A DNA stretch of 43,345 nt from a bacterium (GTDB lineage: Bacteria; SAR324; XYD2-FULL-50-16). The stretch's first letter is position 1, and every line of letters starts with the position of its first letter. The notes under the pieces were generated by a model. The model worked only from the letters and a program-made list of their open reading frames with translations. It ran no database searches and was not told the origin of the DNA. The translations under genes were made by a program, and so were the position numbers. The DNA lies in contig JAHJRI010000372.1 in assembly GCA_018830885.1 (NCBI GenBank), positions 1 through 43,345 of the forward strand. Direction: 5' to 3'. Positions 8,090 to 16,924 of this stretch are shown in pieces.

Positions 8090-8873
8090 TTATTATTGCC
8101 GGGGTGGACAGGTAGGACAGAATATTGCCAGGGCACTACATCATCTCAACGTACCTTTTCTAATCATTGAACTGGATTCCCACAGAATTAGCGTTTAAAA
8201 AGATGGAAAATCCAGTGGTTTTTGGCGATGCCAGCCAGACCATAGTGTTGGAATCCGCATCTGTTGAACATGCGCGGCTTATGTTAATTACAACACCAGC
8301 CGTGATCACCACTCAGACAATTACCAGGTTGTGCCGCAATCTAAACCCGGAATTGTCTATTATTGCACGATGTGGGGAAGAAGAGCGGATGAAGATTTTA
8401 CATGACTTGGGTGTAAGTGGAGTTGTGTTACCGGAATTTGAAGCCGGACTTGAAATAACCCGTCAGGCGTTTCAACAACTGGGAGTTCGACCAATGAAAA
8501 TCCTCCAATTCACCAATCAGCTCAGACACAGGGTTTATGACTCTGGACCTGAGACTGACCAGGACTATAGAATTTTGTCCCGACTGCGAAGAGTTTCAGA
8601 TTTATTGGAGCTGACATGGATTTCAGTTAGCAAAGAGAGCCCTTTAATCAGCAACATGGTTAAGACTTTGGATATAAGAAAAAAAATGGCGTTTCCGTTG
8701 TGGGTGCTGTTCACGGTAGGGAAGTGCTGCCAAACGCGGACTTGGACGACTGTTTCACTTCAAATGATCTTTTGGCAGTAATGGGGAATCCTCAGCAATT
8801 AGCTTCCTTTCAACAGTTCATTAATCCCATTGAGCAAGGCGTACTTGACAATCAAAAACAAGAACCGGACTAG
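8090..8873 (+). pseudogene. Remnant of a CPA2 (KefB/YbaL-type) cation antiporter, TrkA part only
   Basis: Three pieces in different frames join into the cytoplasmic end of a monovalent cation:proton antiporter-2. About 8120-8193 reads GQNIARALHHLNVPFLIIEL, the TrkA-N Rossmann domain; 8194-8690 continues as KKMENPVVFGDASQTIVLE and SPLISNMVKTLDI; about 8690-8873 reads VHGREVLPNADLDDCF and ends at TAG, typical of TrkA-C. There is at least one in-frame stop near 8116 and frameshifts near 8193 and 8690. All membrane-spanning parts are missing. This is an old, inactivated fragment, not one sequencing slip. Confidence 0.75.
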
Positions 8874-8978
8874 CGTTACTCACTAAATGACATGTCTCGG
8901 AATGTCTCTATCAGTCAGATGAATCTGGCTGGAAAAGAGGAGTTTATCCAATTTGGTTGTATTTAGTAATGCCAGATT

Positions 8979-9126
8979 GTAACTATTCACCTGTATACGC
9001 CCCAAAGGTATTGTGTTTCAAGAAACGCATGAATCCTCCTGGAGCTCCTGGAAGCCATCCATGGCTTCCAGGGTTCTTGAAACACAATACCTTCGCTGCT
9101 GAGCGGAAATTGAACTGAATAGATAC
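8979..9126. repeat. Palindromic repeat, family P copy A
   Basis: About 148 bp with nested palindromes: outer ends GTAACTATTCA (8979) and its near complement TGAATAGATAC (ending 9126); inner perfect 20-bp arms at 9005-9024 (AAGGTATTGTGTTTCAAGAA) and 9074-9093; and a central 12-bp stem, 9047-9058 with 9061-9072, around two bases. Nearly identical to the copy at 43217. Transcribed, it would fold into one long hairpin. No clear target duplication flanks it. Confidence 0.8.
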
Positions 9127-9161
9127 AAGGCAGAAAGGATAAACTCAAAGAACGTCTTCAT

Positions 9162-9559
9162 ATGAGATGCCCACAATCAGGAATGGACCTGATTGTGATT
9201 GATTTTAAAGGAATAGAAATCGATGCATGCTTTGAATGCGGGGCATATGGCGGGTGCCGGAGAACCTCACAATGTTGCTGATTGATGTGGCTAATCAAAC
9301 TCCTGATTTTTACGGATTAAAGCTTCTTGTAACTATTCACCACATTTCTGCGTTGGAAGCTGGTACCTGTGTGTGATTGAACGGATTGGGAGTGGTTAAA
9401 CGGAGCCAGGATGGCGTAGTTAACGACCGCCCTCGGAGGCGGGCAGGAACCCGCCGAGAATGAGTTCAATTATATACAGGTACCGGCTTCTGCAGCGAAA
9501 CTTGAGCTGAATAGTTACAGCTTCTTAAAGGTAAAATAAGTAAATTAAAGAAACGGTGA
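9162..9559 (+). pseudogene. Small zinc-ribbon (zf-TFIIB-like) gene split by an inserted element
   Basis: The gene begins ATGAGATGCCC at 9162 and reads MRCPQSGMDLIVIDFKGIE then IDACFECG, the pattern of zf-TFIIB proteins. A one-base loss in the G run at 9240-9243 shifts the frame; after it GIWRVPENLTMLLIDVA continues the family pattern. At 9329 a 190-bp element interrupts the codons for KLL. Removing the element and one copy of its 8-bp target repeat joins the frame to LLKGKISKLKKR and a TGA at 9557-9559. So this was a protein of about 65 residues with a lysine-rich tail, now doubly broken. Its 3' end overlaps the end of the convergent SLC13 gene. Function of such proteins is unknown. Confidence 0.6.
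9329..9518. mobile_element. 190-bp MITE with 8-bp target duplication, ends like family P
   Basis: The element begins GTAACTATTCACC and ends GCTGAATAGTTAC, inverted ends matching over the first 11 bases. Direct repeats AGCTTCTT flank it exactly (9321-9328 and 9519-9526). Secondary inverted arms lie inside (about 9359-9383 with 9465-9490) and a GC-rich hairpin at about 9429-9461 (CCTCGGAGGCGGG region). It encodes nothing. Ends starting GTAA plus an 8-bp duplication are properties of IS66-family elements, so an IS66 transposase elsewhere in the genome could have moved it; that link is inference. Confidence 0.75.
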
Positions 9560-11309
9560 TAAAAATAAAAAGGATGGACATTAACCCACCACTCTTCAAA
9601 TAATCTCTGTTTTTATAGCCCCCGGGGCCCATTAAGAATGCGTTCACTTGATGGGTGGGGAGTAAAAAGGAGTTTGATGCCATTACCGCGACTAAGAGAC
9701 CGAGTGCTTCGGGAGCAATCTTCAACATATTTCCCATAATGACGACAAGGGGGACCAGTAAAACCGTTGCAGCCACATTTGACATGAACAAGGTAAATAC
9801 CGTTGCTAATATGGATATGGAAATCAACACAATTATCGGGTGGGCGTCACCCACCAGGCTAAAGATCTGCTCTGCTAAAAACTGTGCTGCTCCACTTTTA
9901 TCCATAGCGATACCCAATGGAATTAAACCTCCTAATAAAAAGACCGTTCTCCAATCAATGGCTTTATAAGCCTCTTCAATATTTAAGACGCCCAATAATA
10001 TCATGGCCGCTGCTCCAGTGAAAAGACTGTGAGACAATTGAAATCCTGATACGGCCAATAGGATCGATCCCAAAAAACAGATTAAGGCAATGATGGGTTT
10101 TTTCTTATAGTGTGTTGTTTCTTGAAGTTTAGAAATTGGAATGAGTTCCTTCGAATTCTTTATTTCCCAGATTTTCTCCCATAATCCGTGAATGATTAAA
10201 ATATCTCCGGCACCAAATTTCTCATCTGAAAAGTCATTGCATATTGCCCCCTGATCATTATGGAGTTGGATAGGTTCAACGCCAAATTTTTTTCTAAATG
10301 AGATTTCTTTCAGAGAACGCCCTTTTAAAGACGAGTTAGGCGGAATAATGACTTCAGCATACCCGAATCTTTTAAGTTCTTCAGCCAACTGTTCCTTTTC
10401 AAGATCAAGAATGGAGATTTGATAATCTTCAGCAAATCGCAAAAATCCTTCTGCAGGACCGCTTAAAACCATTACTTGCCCTGGAGAAAAAACGGTATGT
10501 CTCCAAGGAGCATACAACAGGTCATCAGATTCTTTTAGTATGATGAGATGTAGCTTGTACAAATCCCATAATTCAATTGAGTCCAGTTTCTTTCCAATGA
10601 TCTTTGAATTTTCTAAAATTTTACCAATATGATAGCGGTTGGAAATTTGATAAAAATCAATGAGTGTCTCTTGATCATCTATTTCCTGTTGAGAATCGGC
10701 CTGGGGTAAAACAAACTTTCCCAATAATAAAAAGTAGATGATTCCAGCACTTAATAAAGCTACACCGATTGGGGTGACATCAAAAATACCAAATGTTTTG
10801 GCACCGCTTTTTGCTAATAGGTCATTAAGAATAATCAATGGCCCCGAACCAAATAAGGTCAAGGTCCCTCCCAGAATTGCCGAAAAGCCAATTGGCATTA
10901 ATAACCTGGACGGAGAAATTTTAACTTGATTCGCGATTTTTAGCACTGCGGGAAGAAATAGTGCAGTCGCACCAATGTTTTGTATGAAAGCGGATAGAAT
11001 ACCGACGGCACCGCCGATGACTGCAATCAATCGTTTTTGGTTTTTTCCTGCGATGGTTAGGATCGGTTTGGTTAGATGATTCATGACGCCAGATTTATCA
11101 ACGCCATATCCCAGAATCATGACTGCCATAATAGATATCACAGCATTGCTTGATAAACCTGAAAACGTTTCAGATGGTGTAACAAGGCCAAACCACGGTA
11201 AGGCAATCATCACAATGATAGCAACGACATCTACCCTCAGCTTTTCACTAACAAAAAGCGCAATTGTTGCAATAAGTATGAATAACGTTGATGCTATTTC
11301 ATAAGTCAT
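9525..11309 (-). CDS. SLC13 (DASS) family permease with RCK_C domains
   Basis: A 594-residue membrane transporter of the divalent anion:sodium symporter/ArsB-like group. Two hydrophobic halves (about residues 5-210 and 400-594) flank a soluble part with two TrkA-C/RCK_C domains (about 222-300 and 312-395), an arrangement common in bacterial SLC13 proteins annotated as sulfate or citrate permeases. The sequence FSAILGGTLTLFGSGP resembles the substrate loop of the first half and MSNVAATVLLVPL that of the second (SNxAAT motif). The RCK parts suggest control by a nucleotide or ion. AT-rich compared with the 18-36 kb genes. It stands alone; substrate (sulfate, dicarboxylate or other) is not decided by sequence alone. 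Confidence 0.85.
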   Translation of the reverse strand: MTYEIASTLFILIATIALFVSEKLRVDVVAIIVMIALPWFGLVTPSETFSGLSSNAVISIMAVMILGYGVDKSGVMNHLTKPILTIAGKNQKRLIAVIGGAVGILSAFIQNIGATALFLPAVLKIANQVKISPSRLLMPIGFSAILGGTLTLFGSGPLIILNDLLAKSGAKTFGIFDVTPIGVALLSAGIIYFLLLGKFVLPQADSQQEIDDQETLIDFYQISNRYHIGKILENSKIIGKKLDSIELWDLYKLHLIILKESDDLLYAPWRHTVFSPGQVMVLSGPAEGFLRFAEDYQISILDLEKEQLAEELKRFGYAEVIIPPNSSLKGRSLKEISFRKKFGVEPIQLHNDQGAICNDFSDEKFGAGDILIIHGLWEKIWEIKNSKELIPISKLQETTHYKKKPIIALICFLGSILLAVSGFQLSHSLFTGAAAMILLGVLNIEEAYKAIDWRTVFLLGGLIPLGIAMDKSGAAQFLAEQIFSLVGDAHPIIVLISISILATVFTLFMSNVAATVLLVPLVVIMGNMLKIAPEALGLLVAVMASNSFLLPTHQVNAFLMGPGGYKNRDYLKSGGLMSILFIFITVSLIYLFYL

Positions 11310-11456
11310 GTTAACACTCTGATAAACTCAGTTACACAGCTTTAGATTCGATATTCATATTTAACTAGTGATCTAATAGAAAGTCAAGAAACCGCCGTTT
11401 TCCTATATCATTGCTTCTATTTCAATCTGGTTTTATCTTAGGTAAATCGGGTACAA

Positions 11457-11660
11457 TCAATCTCTCAGCTCCTCCTTGGACTCTACCCGCAGTCCTCGGA
11501 GGAAGGTTTTAACCATTCTGGCAAACAGGCGCTCGATGATATTCAACCAGGAGCCATGGGTTGGTGCTAAAACAAAATCAAATTGATTCGGTTTTTGTTG
11601 CCAGGTAACTTCGGGTCTCTTTCGAGAAACAGACCGTACACAGACCCCGTCAGACATCAC
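11457..11660 (-). pseudogene. IS630-family transposase fragment
   Basis: A short piece reads FDFVLAPTHGSWLNIIERLF and then FLRGLRVESKEELRD, the last part of the DDE domain of IS630/Tc1-like transposases (the THGSWLN-E block carries the final catalytic Glu). The N-terminal four fifths and both ends of the element are absent, so it is an inactive remnant. It lies between the SLC13 and flavodoxin genes, which have no other shared context. Confidence 0.7.
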
Positions 11661-11916
11661 TCTGTTGATCGGTTAGAGCTGAGTTTTAGCTGGTAAATTT
11701 GAGTTATATCATCATTTCAAGGTAGCGAGGCTTCATGTTTTAAATTAGTCTCAATATGATACCTTTGCAAATGCATGTTTCTGGAATTTATATTTTGTTG
11801 CAATATCTGGATAATTGCTCGAATAAAATTGCAGGAGGATGTTTTCTTCTACAGAAGGCTGTAAGATTCACCCGCGATGTGATTATGTGACATATTAAAA
11901 TTAAATTGGAGGCTGA

Positions 11917-12423
11917 ATGAGAGCACTGGTTGTTTACTATTCTGAAACAGGCAACACCGCCAAAGTAGCCCAAGCACTTTTCGATAAGTTGAAAACCAAA
12001 GAAAAACAAATCAAAGAAATTGATGATGTATCATCATTGGACGGTGTTGATTTAATTTTTTGTGGCTTTCCGGTTATAGAGCACTCCGTTCCAATCAAAA
12101 TGCAAAAGTTTCTAAAAAATATACCCGCTGGAGCAAAGATTGCGCTTTTTTCTACCCATGGCAGCTTTACAGACGGTTTGAAATCCTCCACTGCTTTTGA
12201 AAACGCCATGACGTTGGCCTCCGCTGCCAAGGTATTGGGAACAATTGGTTTTCGCGGAAAAGTCAGGCAGACGTTACTGGATGAATTGGAAAAGCATCCG
12301 ATTCATAAGTCTTGGGTGGAAGAAGCCTTCTCTGCCGGCAATCATCCCAATCAATCCGATTTGGAGGATGCTGCGAATTTTGGAAACGTTATATTGAACA
12401 AATTCAAATCGGGGCTCTTTTAA
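11917..12423 (+). CDS. Flavodoxin family protein
   Basis: A 168-residue FMN-binding electron carrier. The N-terminal YYSETGNTAKVAQAL is the phosphate-binding loop (T/SxTGxT) of flavodoxins; FCGFPVIEHSVP and LFSTHGSF correspond to the two loops that hold the isoalloxazine ring. The fold is of the short single-domain kind seen in anaerobes, where such proteins serve low-potential redox reactions or oxygen defence. The start at 11917 has a good site (TTGGAGGC, three bases before ATG). Single gene; its partner enzyme is not visible in the window. Confidence 0.85.
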   Translation: MRALVVYYSETGNTAKVAQALFDKLKTKEKQIKEIDDVSSLDGVDLIFCGFPVIEHSVPIKMQKFLKNIPAGAKIALFSTHGSFTDGLKSSTAFENAMTLASAAKVLGTIGFRGKVRQTLLDELEKHPIHKSWVEEAFSAGNHPNQSDLEDAANFGNVILNKFKSGLF

Positions 12424-12594
12424 GTCTGGCATGCCGACACGTCTCGGTATCACTGGTATTGATTCCACAAATCAGGCTTGATTATAATGGCTGTGCCTCA
12501 AGATTGATGGCATGGATTTGGGGTCGGTGCTTTGCCCATCAAAGAAAGTGTGAGTCCATCCTGGATAAGCGGCTGTTTCGTCAAAATATTATTT

Positions 12595-12631
12595 GCCTAG
12601 TGAAGTCTTAATAATTAATACTTCACTAGGC
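12595..12631. terminator. Strong hairpin downstream of the flavodoxin gene
   Basis: GCCTAGTGAAGT (12595-12606) pairs perfectly with ACTTCACTAGGC (12620-12631) around an AT-only loop that is itself near-palindromic. There is no T tract right after it, so it may be an attenuating or protective hairpin rather than a classical terminator. It lies 171 bases after the flavodoxin stop. Confidence 0.4.
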
Positions 12632-12661
12632 ATTTACTCACTGATCTTCACCTGCTTCGTA

Positions 12662-12801
12662 TTAAGGGCACCTTGATTATGGAACTCAGTAAACATTAAA
12701 GGATTGATGCTTTGGGAACCCTGGATCGACTCGTACGTTTCTTGAAAGGCAACCCTTTGGTGCGGTAAGCTCGATATTTTTAATGAATCAGGGGCCCTTA
12801 A
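12662..12801. repeat. Palindromic repeat, family P copy E
   Basis: A 140-bp element with ends TTAAGGGC (12662) and GCCCTTAA (to 12801). It is similar along its full length to 32765-32908 (shared blocks: AAGGGC.CCTTG, GGAACTCAG, GAACCCTGG, GTTTCTTGAAA, GGTGCGGTAAG, CCCTTAAG). The middle blocks GAACCCTGG and CGTTTCTTGAAA also occur in the reverse complement of copies A and B, tying the groups together. It contains no plausible gene. Confidence 0.65.
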
Positions 12802-12905
12802 GCAATTTGTTTTCAGGGATAAACCGATAATCATCCTTTGGTTCAATCCACTGCCAACCCTACCGGTAGTCCCCGTAAAATAAGGAAAATTGCCACCTCC
12901 ACCAA

Positions 12906-13202
12906 TTATCTTCTTATCTCCAGCATATCAGCGGATACATCTATAAAAATTCCTTGTTTCGCCTGACCTGAAGACAAACCCACCTTTTGTTTTCCGAAAT
13001 GGCAATCCTCTCTGAAAAACGGGTAACCATCGGCTGACCGTTTTGAAAATTGGACCTGAATTTTGCCTGAAATCGAACCCGTGGCTTGACACCCAAAAAA
13101 GCAATTTCCTTCCATCTTAATCCATCTGTTGATTTGCGGGTAATAGAGCTTGACGCTGAGAACCTGATTTTCTATTATCACAGCTTGTCTGACTTGGGTC
13201 AT
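12906..13202 (-). CDS. Small hypothetical protein
   Basis: A possible 98-residue soluble protein with three Cys (two in CFFGC). I do not recognise it. In its favour: an ATG at 13202 preceded by a run of six G four bases upstream, and a position divergent from the membrane protein gene at 13249. Against it: no familiar motif and an ordinary chance length for an open frame. It could equally be an unused frame in the leader of the neighbouring gene. Confidence 0.3.
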   Translation of the reverse strand: MTQVRQAVIIENQVLSVKLYYPQINRWIKMEGNCFFGCQATGSISGKIQVQFSKRSADGYPFFREDCHFGKQKVGLSSGQAKQGIFIDVSADMLEIRR

Positions 13203-13248
13203 TTACCCCCCTTGTAATCCGTTCACGGTTCCTTTGCCAGGAAAGGTT

Positions 13249-15261
13249 ATGAATTTAAGCAAATTTCCAGATCAACAGCGTATTATCGAAAGTGTGTTGT
13301 CAGACAGCACCTCTGCCATTGATCTGATGAAAAAACTCATTGCCTGGCTGCGACCTGAGAGAGGAGAAAGCACCCCTGCTGTTTGTCAACGTATTGAATT
13401 GCTTGAAGATATATTAAACAAAAATGCCGGAACCAGAAAAAAGCTGTCGCTGATGCTTTTTAAATGGAGAAGCATCACTAATTTCTTCCTGGCGTATACG
13501 ACGCTGGGCCTCCTTTCCCGTCGGGGGTTTTTTCGGGAGCTGGGAAAACGACTCTATGAGCATATCAATCCGGCTCCTTCCGATCCCAATAATTTTCCCG
13601 ATGTGTTGACCCAGATTTTTTATAAGCGAAATGACCCGAAATGGGTTTCTGAGGTTCCGGATGAATACTGGCTCCGCCTCTTTAAAATCCTGTGGGACAT
13701 GGAACCTGAGGAAGTAGATATATTGAGACGAAAGACCATTGACGAACTGCTCTATGCCCTGGAAATGCTCTCGGTTTGGGTTGCGGGAGAGGAACTGGAG
13801 CCCGACCTGGTGCGGTTGGAACCCCGGATTGTAGAACAGGATTTCGCTTTTGTGGCCTTGCAGCGTGAAATATCGCATTATTGCCGCAACTACCAGGAAT
13901 GGATCAGTGGCAAGGTTGAACAACTGGAAGACGATGCCCATGTAAGGGTACTGTTGGAACAATGCATACAGGCAGTGGCCGGTTTTCGTAAAAAATCGGT
14001 AACCAAGGGGACCAGTGTTGATCTCTCCTACCTTTTGGAACGACTGGACCAGACGATGAAGCGCATTCATGACATCCTGGATCTGATCAACCCTGGATAT
14101 CCCGCAATATCCAGGCAGACAGCGATCCGGCTTTTCAAAGAGCTGGTAACTGCCAGTCACCAATGCCGAAGTGTGAGGGAACTGGTCCAACAAAATATCA
14201 AGCTTATTTCCTGTAGCATTACCGAGAACACCAGTGACCATGGCGAGCACTATATTACCGTGACAGCCAGAGAATACTTCGCTATGTTACGTTCTGCTGC
14301 GGGAGGCGGTATTATTATCGCACTCCTGGCCCTAAACAAAATATATATTACGGGAATGGACCTCGGTTTGTTTATAGAAACCGTATTCATTAGTCTGAAT
14401 TACGGTCTCGGTTTTATGCTGATACATGTTCTTCATTTTACGGTAGCCACCAAACAGCCGGCCATGACTGCCTCCCGACTGGCAAAGATGATACAAAAGG
14501 GGGAGCATGGCGGAGCCAAGCCGAAAATGATCGCAGTTCTGCTGATACAGCTTATACGCTCACAGTTTATCGCTATTGTGGGAAATGTGAGTATTGCCTT
14601 CTCTCTGGCTTTATTCATCGGTTGGGCTTATACCTATTTCCATGCAGCTCCTGTTCTCAGTCCTGAAATTCGGGATTATCAGATCTATGAACTCCGTCCC
14701 ATAGCCAGTCTGGCTGTTTTTCATGCCTGTATCGCGGGTGTCTGGCTTTTTCTTTCCGGAATTACGGCGGGATATTTTGATAACCGTGCTGCGTATATAA
14801 AACTTGGCACACGGCTAAAAGAGCATCCACTGCTTCGTCGTATTTTGCCCACAAAGTTTAGGGAAAATTTTGCGGATTATCTGCACGAAAACTATGGCGC
14901 TCTGATCGGCAACTTTTTCTTTGGTATCCTGTTGGGAGGTACCACTTATGTTGGATATCTTCTGGGGCTGCCGATAGGAATTCGCCATGTGGCTTTTTCA
15001 TCTGGAAATCTCGGGTATGCCATGTCTACCCATTTCCCCGGATTTCTGGAATTTGCCATTTACGGTTTCTTCATTTTTCTTATTTCATTCTGCAACCTCT
15101 GGGTCAGTTTCGGCTTGGCTCTGCATGTGGCTTTTAAAGCCCGCAATACCACGATAAAGAGCTTTCCAAAACTAATGAAAGCCTTTAGCGATCAGGTCAG
15201 GGCCGCACCGCTTTCTCTTGTTTTTCCACCGTCCAATGCAACGGCAAAATATCTGGAATAA
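13249..15261 (+). CDS. Gcr-type 'site-specific recombinase' family membrane protein
   Basis: A 670-residue protein matching by eye the family named site-specific recombinase after Neisseria gcr (PF10136). The first 350 residues are soluble and helical; after that come about six hydrophobic segments (for example AAGGGIIIALLALN, FIAIVGNVSIAFSLALFIGW, GALIGNFFFGILLGG and FAIYGFFIFLISFCNLWVS). No tyrosine- or serine-recombinase catalytic motif is visible, so the family name is probably misleading and a membrane role more likely. The ATG at 13249 is preferred over a TTG at 13234 because AGGAAAGG precedes it. An AI-2E-type exporter gene follows on the same strand after a 490-base gap with a palindromic repeat. 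Confidence 0.75.
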   Translation: MNLSKFPDQQRIIESVLSDSTSAIDLMKKLIAWLRPERGESTPAVCQRIELLEDILNKNAGTRKKLSLMLFKWRSITNFFLAYTTLGLLSRRGFFRELGKRLYEHINPAPSDPNNFPDVLTQIFYKRNDPKWVSEVPDEYWLRLFKILWDMEPEEVDILRRKTIDELLYALEMLSVWVAGEELEPDLVRLEPRIVEQDFAFVALQREISHYCRNYQEWISGKVEQLEDDAHVRVLLEQCIQAVAGFRKKSVTKGTSVDLSYLLERLDQTMKRIHDILDLINPGYPAISRQTAIRLFKELVTASHQCRSVRELVQQNIKLISCSITENTSDHGEHYITVTAREYFAMLRSAAGGGIIIALLALNKIYITGMDLGLFIETVFISLNYGLGFMLIHVLHFTVATKQPAMTASRLAKMIQKGEHGGAKPKMIAVLLIQLIRSQFIAIVGNVSIAFSLALFIGWAYTYFHAAPVLSPEIRDYQIYELRPIASLAVFHACIAGVWLFLSGITAGYFDNRAAYIKLGTRLKEHPLLRRILPTKFRENFADYLHENYGALIGNFFFGILLGGTTYVGYLLGLPIGIRHVAFSSGNLGYAMSTHFPGFLEFAIYGFFIFLISFCNLWVSFGLALHVAFKARNTTIKSFPKLMKAFSDQVRAAPLSLVFPPSNATAKYLE

Positions 15262-15459
15262 AATAGAAAAACCATTAAAAGATATTTTAATCAGGCTGTT
15301 ATAGCGTATTCCAGCCGTGCCTTTCAACTTGATTCAGATGAGCTGGCACAGAAATGTGTGCTGAGTAAGCTGGCGTTTTGAGCCGATAAAAACCACAGAA
15401 AGCGTATTGCGAATATATTTTTTCAGGTCCAAAAAGGGGAAAATAGCACAAATGTCGTT

Positions 15460-15589
15460 AGTGCTTGAATGGAAACCCCTGTGTTCAAGCCCGGCCCGCT
15501 GAAATCAGGGTACCCGCAACGAGTACATGTCCCCTGAATTCAGCTTTTTAGCAGAGAACCTTGAAAAAGGGGGGGGTCATTCAAGCACT
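15460..15589. repeat. 130-bp palindromic element with perfect 12-bp ends
   Basis: AGTGCTTGAATG (15460-15471) and CATTCAAGCACT (15578-15589) are perfect inverted ends. Inside, a second imperfect stem pairs GCTGAAATCAGGG with CCCCTGAATTCAGC. A run of eight G lies near 15569-15576. It fills most of the gap 15262-15751, where no gene is seen. Its ends differ from family P, so it is listed as a separate element. Confidence 0.6.
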
Positions 15590-15751
15590 GGTTATGGCAG
15601 ATTTTTTTGGGGGGCTCAGTTTTGATTTGAGCAGCAACAAATTTTCAGAGTTGAATAGGGGAAGAAACGCTTGCTGTATGATCGATTTAATGTTTCTTTG
15701 TTCAGCGCATTTTTTATAAGGATACTTAAAACTTATTATACACTCAAATCC

Positions 15752-16810
15752 ATGATTCAGCTTATCAAAAACTGGTTCGAAACCCGTTTTTCCGATCCGC
15801 AGGTTGTCAGTCTTTGGATACTTATCGTGTCTGGAAGTGTTCTGGTCTATTTTTTGGGGGAGATGCTCATGCCTGTATTTACAGCCTTGGTAGTAGCATA
15901 TCTGCTAGATGGGCTGGCGAGCTTTCTTCAAAACCGGCGCATCCCTCGGATCTTGTCCATTTTGTTGGTTTTTCTTATTTTCTTCACCGCTGTCGTCGTG
16001 TTGTTCGTCTGGATGTTACCGATTTTAAGCCGTCAAATCCTGGAACTGGTTCAAGCAATTCCATCCTTTTTGATTGCTCACCAAAAGGAACTCAGACTGC
16101 TACCAGAAAGGTATCCGGAAATCATTTCCGAAGCGTTGATCCAGGATATAACGGGTTTTATCAATTCCTACCTATCCAAGGGGGCCAAAGAAATAGTCAA
16201 TTGGTCACTGGCCTCGTTCAGAAGTCTGGTATCTGTTCTGATATATCTGGTGTTGGTTCCATTTATGGTCTTTTTCTTTCTCAAGGACAAAGAAAAGATT
16301 ATGAAGTGGGTCACCCGATATCTTCCGGCTGAACGGGGACTGGCAACATCGGTCTGGCAAGAAGTGAATAGCCAGATTACGAATTACATTCGTGGGAAAA
16401 TACTGGAGGTAATAATTATCTGGAGTATCAGCTATGTCACTTTCATGTTGCTTGGTCTGGAATTTACGATTCTGCTTTCACTTTTCGTAGGGCTGTCGGT
16501 TTTGATTCCTTATCTCGGCGTTGCAGTCATGTATTTGCCCATTTTACTGGTCTCTTACTTCCAATGGGGCATGAGCCCACACCTGGCATATGCTGTTTTA
16601 GCCTATACGATTATTCAGATATTCGACGGCAATCTATTGGCCCCTTTGCTCCTGTCTGAAGTGGTCAACCTTCACCCCATTGCAATAATTGCTGCCGTGC
16701 TGATATTTGGCGGATTTTGGGGATTTTTGGGACTTTTTTTCGCAATTCCACTTGCAACACTGGTCCATGCCATCATGCGAACATGGGAACAACATCATAC
16801 GGTCAAATGA
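15752..16810 (+). CDS. AI-2E family transporter (PerM/YdiK-like)
   Basis: A 352-residue membrane exporter of the autoinducer-2 exporter superfamily (PF01594). Hydrophobic segments come in the usual pairs: two near the N-terminus (VSLWILIVSGSVLVYFLG and MPVFTALVVAYLLDGLA), one after a basic spot, then FRSLVSVLIYLVLVPFMVFFFLKDKEK, the family's PF(F)LKD hallmark, and four at the C-terminus ending in LGLFFAIPLATLVHA. Family members export small molecules or sodium; AI-2 transport is proven for few. The ATG at 15752 matches where relatives begin; a TTG at 15671 with GGGGAAG upstream would add 27 residues and cannot be excluded. Confidence 0.85.
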   Translation: MIQLIKNWFETRFSDPQVVSLWILIVSGSVLVYFLGEMLMPVFTALVVAYLLDGLASFLQNRRIPRILSILLVFLIFFTAVVVLFVWMLPILSRQILELVQAIPSFLIAHQKELRLLPERYPEIISEALIQDITGFINSYLSKGAKEIVNWSLASFRSLVSVLIYLVLVPFMVFFFLKDKEKIMKWVTRYLPAERGLATSVWQEVNSQITNYIRGKILEVIIIWSISYVTFMLLGLEFTILLSLFVGLSVLIPYLGVAVMYLPILLVSYFQWGMSPHLAYAVLAYTIIQIFDGNLLAPLLLSEVVNLHPIAIIAAVLIFGGFWGFLGLFFAIPLATLVHAIMRTWEQHHTVK

Positions 16811-16924
16811 AAGGGACAGGGCGGAAACTGCTATAATCCATTGTAATTATGTATTCGATGGCGTTTTGAAGAGGGGCAACACCATTCATTTCACGGATCC
16901 CAAACAATTTCTTAGTATGTTCTT

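Noticed and set aside
8979..9518. CRISPR-like repeat array
   Set aside because: The repeats are palindromic, single and dispersed, without regular spacers or cas genes.
13414..14250. Open frame of 278 codons on the minus strand
   Set aside because: Antisense to the Gcr-type membrane protein gene; no protein motif.
13234..15261. True DNA recombinase or integrase
   Set aside because: No catalytic Tyr/Arg or Ser motif is visible, and the C-terminal half is hydrophobic.
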